9,385 nucleotides of DNA from JAUZQZ01 sp964492105 (GTDB lineage: Bacteria; Pseudomonadota; Zetaproteobacteria; Mariprofundales; Mariprofundaceae): positions 1-9,385 of the forward strand of contig CAZBJB010000054.1 of assembly GCA_964492105.1 (NCBI GenBank). The letters run 5' to 3'. A program made the translations under genes and the position numbers. Every line of letters starts with the position of its first letter. The first letter of the stretch is position 1. Below the pieces are notes generated by a model. It saw nothing but the letters and a program-made list of their open reading frames with translations. It searched no databases and was not told the origin of the DNA. Positions 8,323 through 9,385 of the stretch are shown here, piece by piece.

Positions 8323-9084
8323 TTGAACGACCTTGCTGACACGCCGCTGCTACGTGTGGCAACCTTTAATATTCAGGTCGGCATTGGCAGCCGCCACCTG
8401 CGGCACGTCTTGACGCACAGTTTTCGTTATCTATTGCCCCATAGCCAGGTGCTGGCCAATCTCAACCTGATTGCTGAACAGTTAAAGGGTTTTGACATCA
8501 TCGCCTTGCAGGAAAGTGACAGCGGTTCATTCCGCACCCGCCACATTCACCAGGCACAATACATCGCATATCGCACTGGCATGCCCTATTGCCATACCCA
8601 GATTACACGCGATATCGGGCATATCGCCAGTATCAGTCTGGGGCTGCTGTGCCATTATCCATGCACAAGGCTGCTTCGACACAGTCTTCCAACCTCAAGG
8701 CATGGCCGTGGTCTCATGGAGGCCGTATTACGCATCAATGACCGGGAACTCGCCCTGTTTATCACTCATTTATCCCTGAAGAAGTCGAACAGGGCACGGC
8801 AAATACAGTTTCTGGTTCAGCGCCTGAACCGTTATCAGAGCGCTATCCTCATGGGGGATTTAAACTGTGAACCGGATGCTTCGGAATTCAACCATCTCCT
8901 GACGCATACCGCACTGGAACCTCCGGCCGGTTATCCACGCACATTCCCGAGCTGGTGGCCACAACGGCAACTGGATCATATTCTGGCAACAAACGATTTG
9001 ACGGTAAGAGACCTTCACTCCCTCCCGTTTATATGCTCGGATCACTTACCGGTCATTGCTGACATTTACCTCAATGGAATATAA
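8323..9084 (+). CDS. Endonuclease/exonuclease/phosphatase (EEP) family metal-dependent hydrolase
   Basis: This 253-residue hydrolase has the complete EEP (exonuclease III/DNase I-like) active site: N16 in ATFNIQ, E64 in ALQES, H149 in ITHLS, D179 and N181 in MGDLNCEPD, D218/H219 in QLDHIL, and D240/H241 in SDHLPV. These residues bind a divalent metal and cleave phosphodiester or phosphomonoester bonds. The substrate cannot be told from sequence; family members include DNases, sphingomyelinases and phosphatases. No signal peptide or membrane segment is seen, so a cytoplasmic location is likely. No ATG fits: TTG at 8323 is the only reasonable start before the essential N-terminal strand, with GGAAGAG at 8312-8318 as ribosome-binding site. 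The thioesterase stop TAG (8302-8304) is in the same frame. A miniature mobile element begins at the base after the stop codon but leaves the protein intact. Confidence 0.9.
   Translation: MNDLADTPLLRVATFNIQVGIGSRHLRHVLTHSFRYLLPHSQVLANLNLIAEQLKGFDIIALQESDSGSFRTRHIHQAQYIAYRTGMPYCHTQITRDIGHIASISLGLLCHYPCTRLLRHSLPTSRHGRGLMEAVLRINDRELALFITHLSLKKSNRARQIQFLVQRLNRYQSAILMGDLNCEPDASEFNHLLTHTALEPPAGYPRTFPSWWPQRQLDHILATNDLTVRDLHSLPFICSDHLPVIADIYLNGI
9081..9084. repeat. Target-site duplication ATAA, left copy
   Basis: ATAA at 9081-9084 is repeated at 9282-9285, directly outside the two ends of the miniature element, as expected of a 4-bp staggered insertion. The left copy contains the TAA stop codon of the EEP gene. 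Removing the element and one copy would leave the same stop codon. The call depends on AT-rich bases and is moderately sure. Confidence 0.6.
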
Positions 9085-9102
9085 CCTGAACTATTCATAA
9101 AT
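9085..9102 (+). repeat. Left terminal inverted repeat of the miniature element
   Basis: Reads CCTGAACTATTCATAAAT. It matches the reverse complement of the right end (CCTGAATTATTCATCAAT) at 16 of 18 positions. Confidence 0.8.
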
Positions 9103-9197
9103 CGCCGTGATGATTGCGCAGGGCCTTTGTTCACAACGGATTGCCGAGGAAGGAGGCCGTAGCCATGCATACGGACGACTGACGAGGGATTCGGTGC

Positions 9198-9222
9198 GCC
9201 TGTCTGCGTGCATCGCACAGGC
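9198..9222 (+). other. Hairpin inside the miniature element
   Basis: Arms GCCTGT and ACAGGC, continued by GCG and CGC after a two-base bulge (CT), enclose the loop TGCAT. There is no T-run, so it is not a standard terminator. It could fold in RNA read through from the EEP gene or be a transposition-related structure. Confidence 0.4.
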
Positions 9223-9263
9223 AGGGACAAAGGAACAAGCAAGAGGCTCAAGGGCATGGCAGA

Positions 9264-9281
9264 ATTGATGAATAATTCAGG
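9264..9281 (-). repeat. Right terminal inverted repeat of the miniature element
   Basis: Reads ATTGATGAATAATTCAGG on the plus strand, the inverted counterpart of the left end with two mismatches. ATAA follows immediately. Confidence 0.8.
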
Positions 9282-9301
9282 ATAAATACGGTTCAGGATA
9301 A
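9276..9301 (+). repeat. Short direct repeat TTCAGGATAA at and beyond the element's right end
   Basis: The 10-mer TTCAGGATAA occurs at 9276-9285, spanning the right end and the duplication, and again at 9292-9301, outside the element. The second copy could be a remnant of another insertion end or part of the target. Both copies are exact. Confidence 0.5.
9282..9285. repeat. Target-site duplication ATAA, right copy
   Basis: Second copy of ATAA, directly after the right inverted repeat. Confidence 0.6.
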
Positions 9302-9353
9302 TATCCTTGTCACATGGACAGATAATCCAGTAGGGTTCGCCTCGCTTCAGGTG

Positions 9354-9380
9354 CCTGCCTAGGGATTCATTCCCGGCGGG
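9354..9380. other. Stable hairpin near the window end
   Basis: Arms CCTGCC (9354-9359) and GGCGGG (9375-9380, one T·G pair) with inner GGGA/TCCC around loop TTCAT, and a two-base bulge (TA) on the left arm. That makes about ten pairs. No T-run is seen on either side before the window ends, so terminator, leader or repeat cannot be decided. The remaining bases 9286-9353 hold no recognisable gene. Confidence 0.35.
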
Positions 9381-9385
9381 TGAAA

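Larger units (their letters stand above)
9085..9281. mobile_element. 197-bp MITE-like non-autonomous transposable element
   Basis: The segment is bounded by imperfect terminal inverted repeats that match at 16 of 18 positions and is flanked by the 4-bp direct duplication ATAA. It encodes no transposase; its longest start with a good ribosome-binding site gives only five codons. The interior has further self-complementarity: CCTTTGT (9124-9130) with ACAAAGG (9227-9233), CCGTA (9157-9161) with TACGG (9170-9174), and a GCCTGT/ACAGGC hairpin. Size, ends and duplication fit a MITE or deletion derivative moved in trans by a full-length insertion sequence. Ends beginning CCTGAA with a 4-bp duplication recall the IS1380 family, but this is from memory and unverified. 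It sits directly after the EEP stop codon, a harmless site, and could affect the 3' end of that mRNA. Confidence 0.75.

Noticed and set aside
8298..8338. ATA start after the strong AAGGAGG at 8282
   Set aside because: It gives only 13 codons in another frame before TGA, and ATA is rarely used as a start.
1..9385. CRISPR array, tRNA or rRNA gene
   Set aside because: No regularly spaced repeats, cloverleaf or rRNA-like segments were seen on either strand.

Overview
The window looks like the chromosome of a proteobacterium, probably beta- or gammaproteobacterial or an Acidithiobacillia-like relative. The reasons are a DUF4390–ntrY–ntrX–trkA–trkH gene order that I associate with those groups, roughly 50–55% GC as judged by eye, and densely packed genes with ATGA overlaps. 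I cannot assign a genus from the sequence alone. Most of the window is ordinary conserved chromosome. The accessory material is at the right-hand end.

Layout, left to right. (1) 1–681, plus strand: the 3' end of an RNase R/RNase II family exoribonuclease gene, cut by the window edge. (2) 696–7691, minus strand: a five-gene block read right to left. It runs DUF4390 secreted protein, ntrY (sensor kinase), ntrX (response regulator), trkA (K+ channel regulator), trkH (K+ channel). The first three junctions are 4-base ATGA overlaps. Only trkA–trkH has a spacer (108 bases), and it holds a hairpin and a possible 10-codon upstream ORF. (3) 7692–7836: a divergent intergenic region with no convincing promoter. 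(4) 7837–9084, plus strand: a hotdog-fold acyl-CoA thioesterase, then an endonuclease/exonuclease/phosphatase (EEP) family hydrolase starting at TTG, probably co-transcribed. (5) 9085–9281: a 197-bp non-autonomous element with 18-bp terminal inverted repeats and a 4-bp target duplication (ATAA), inserted right after the EEP stop codon. (6) 9282–9385: no gene seen, but a short direct repeat and a stable hairpin.

How the genes work together: NtrY is predicted to sense a membrane or periplasmic cue and phosphorylate NtrX, which binds DNA through a C-terminal Fis-type helix-turn-helix. TrkA and TrkH form a K+ uptake system, with TrkA as the cytoplasmic nucleotide-binding gating subunit and TrkH as the pore. 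Tight coupling suggests that signalling and K+ transport are co-expressed, perhaps linked to envelope or energy state (inference). NtrX has lost several residues typical of sigma54 activators: GAFTGA reads GAFPGA, one arginine-finger position is Leu, and the Walker A flank is altered. It may therefore regulate independently of sigma54. I see no clearly novel multi-gene system. The best leads are the miniature element, the altered NtrX and the trkA–trkH spacer.
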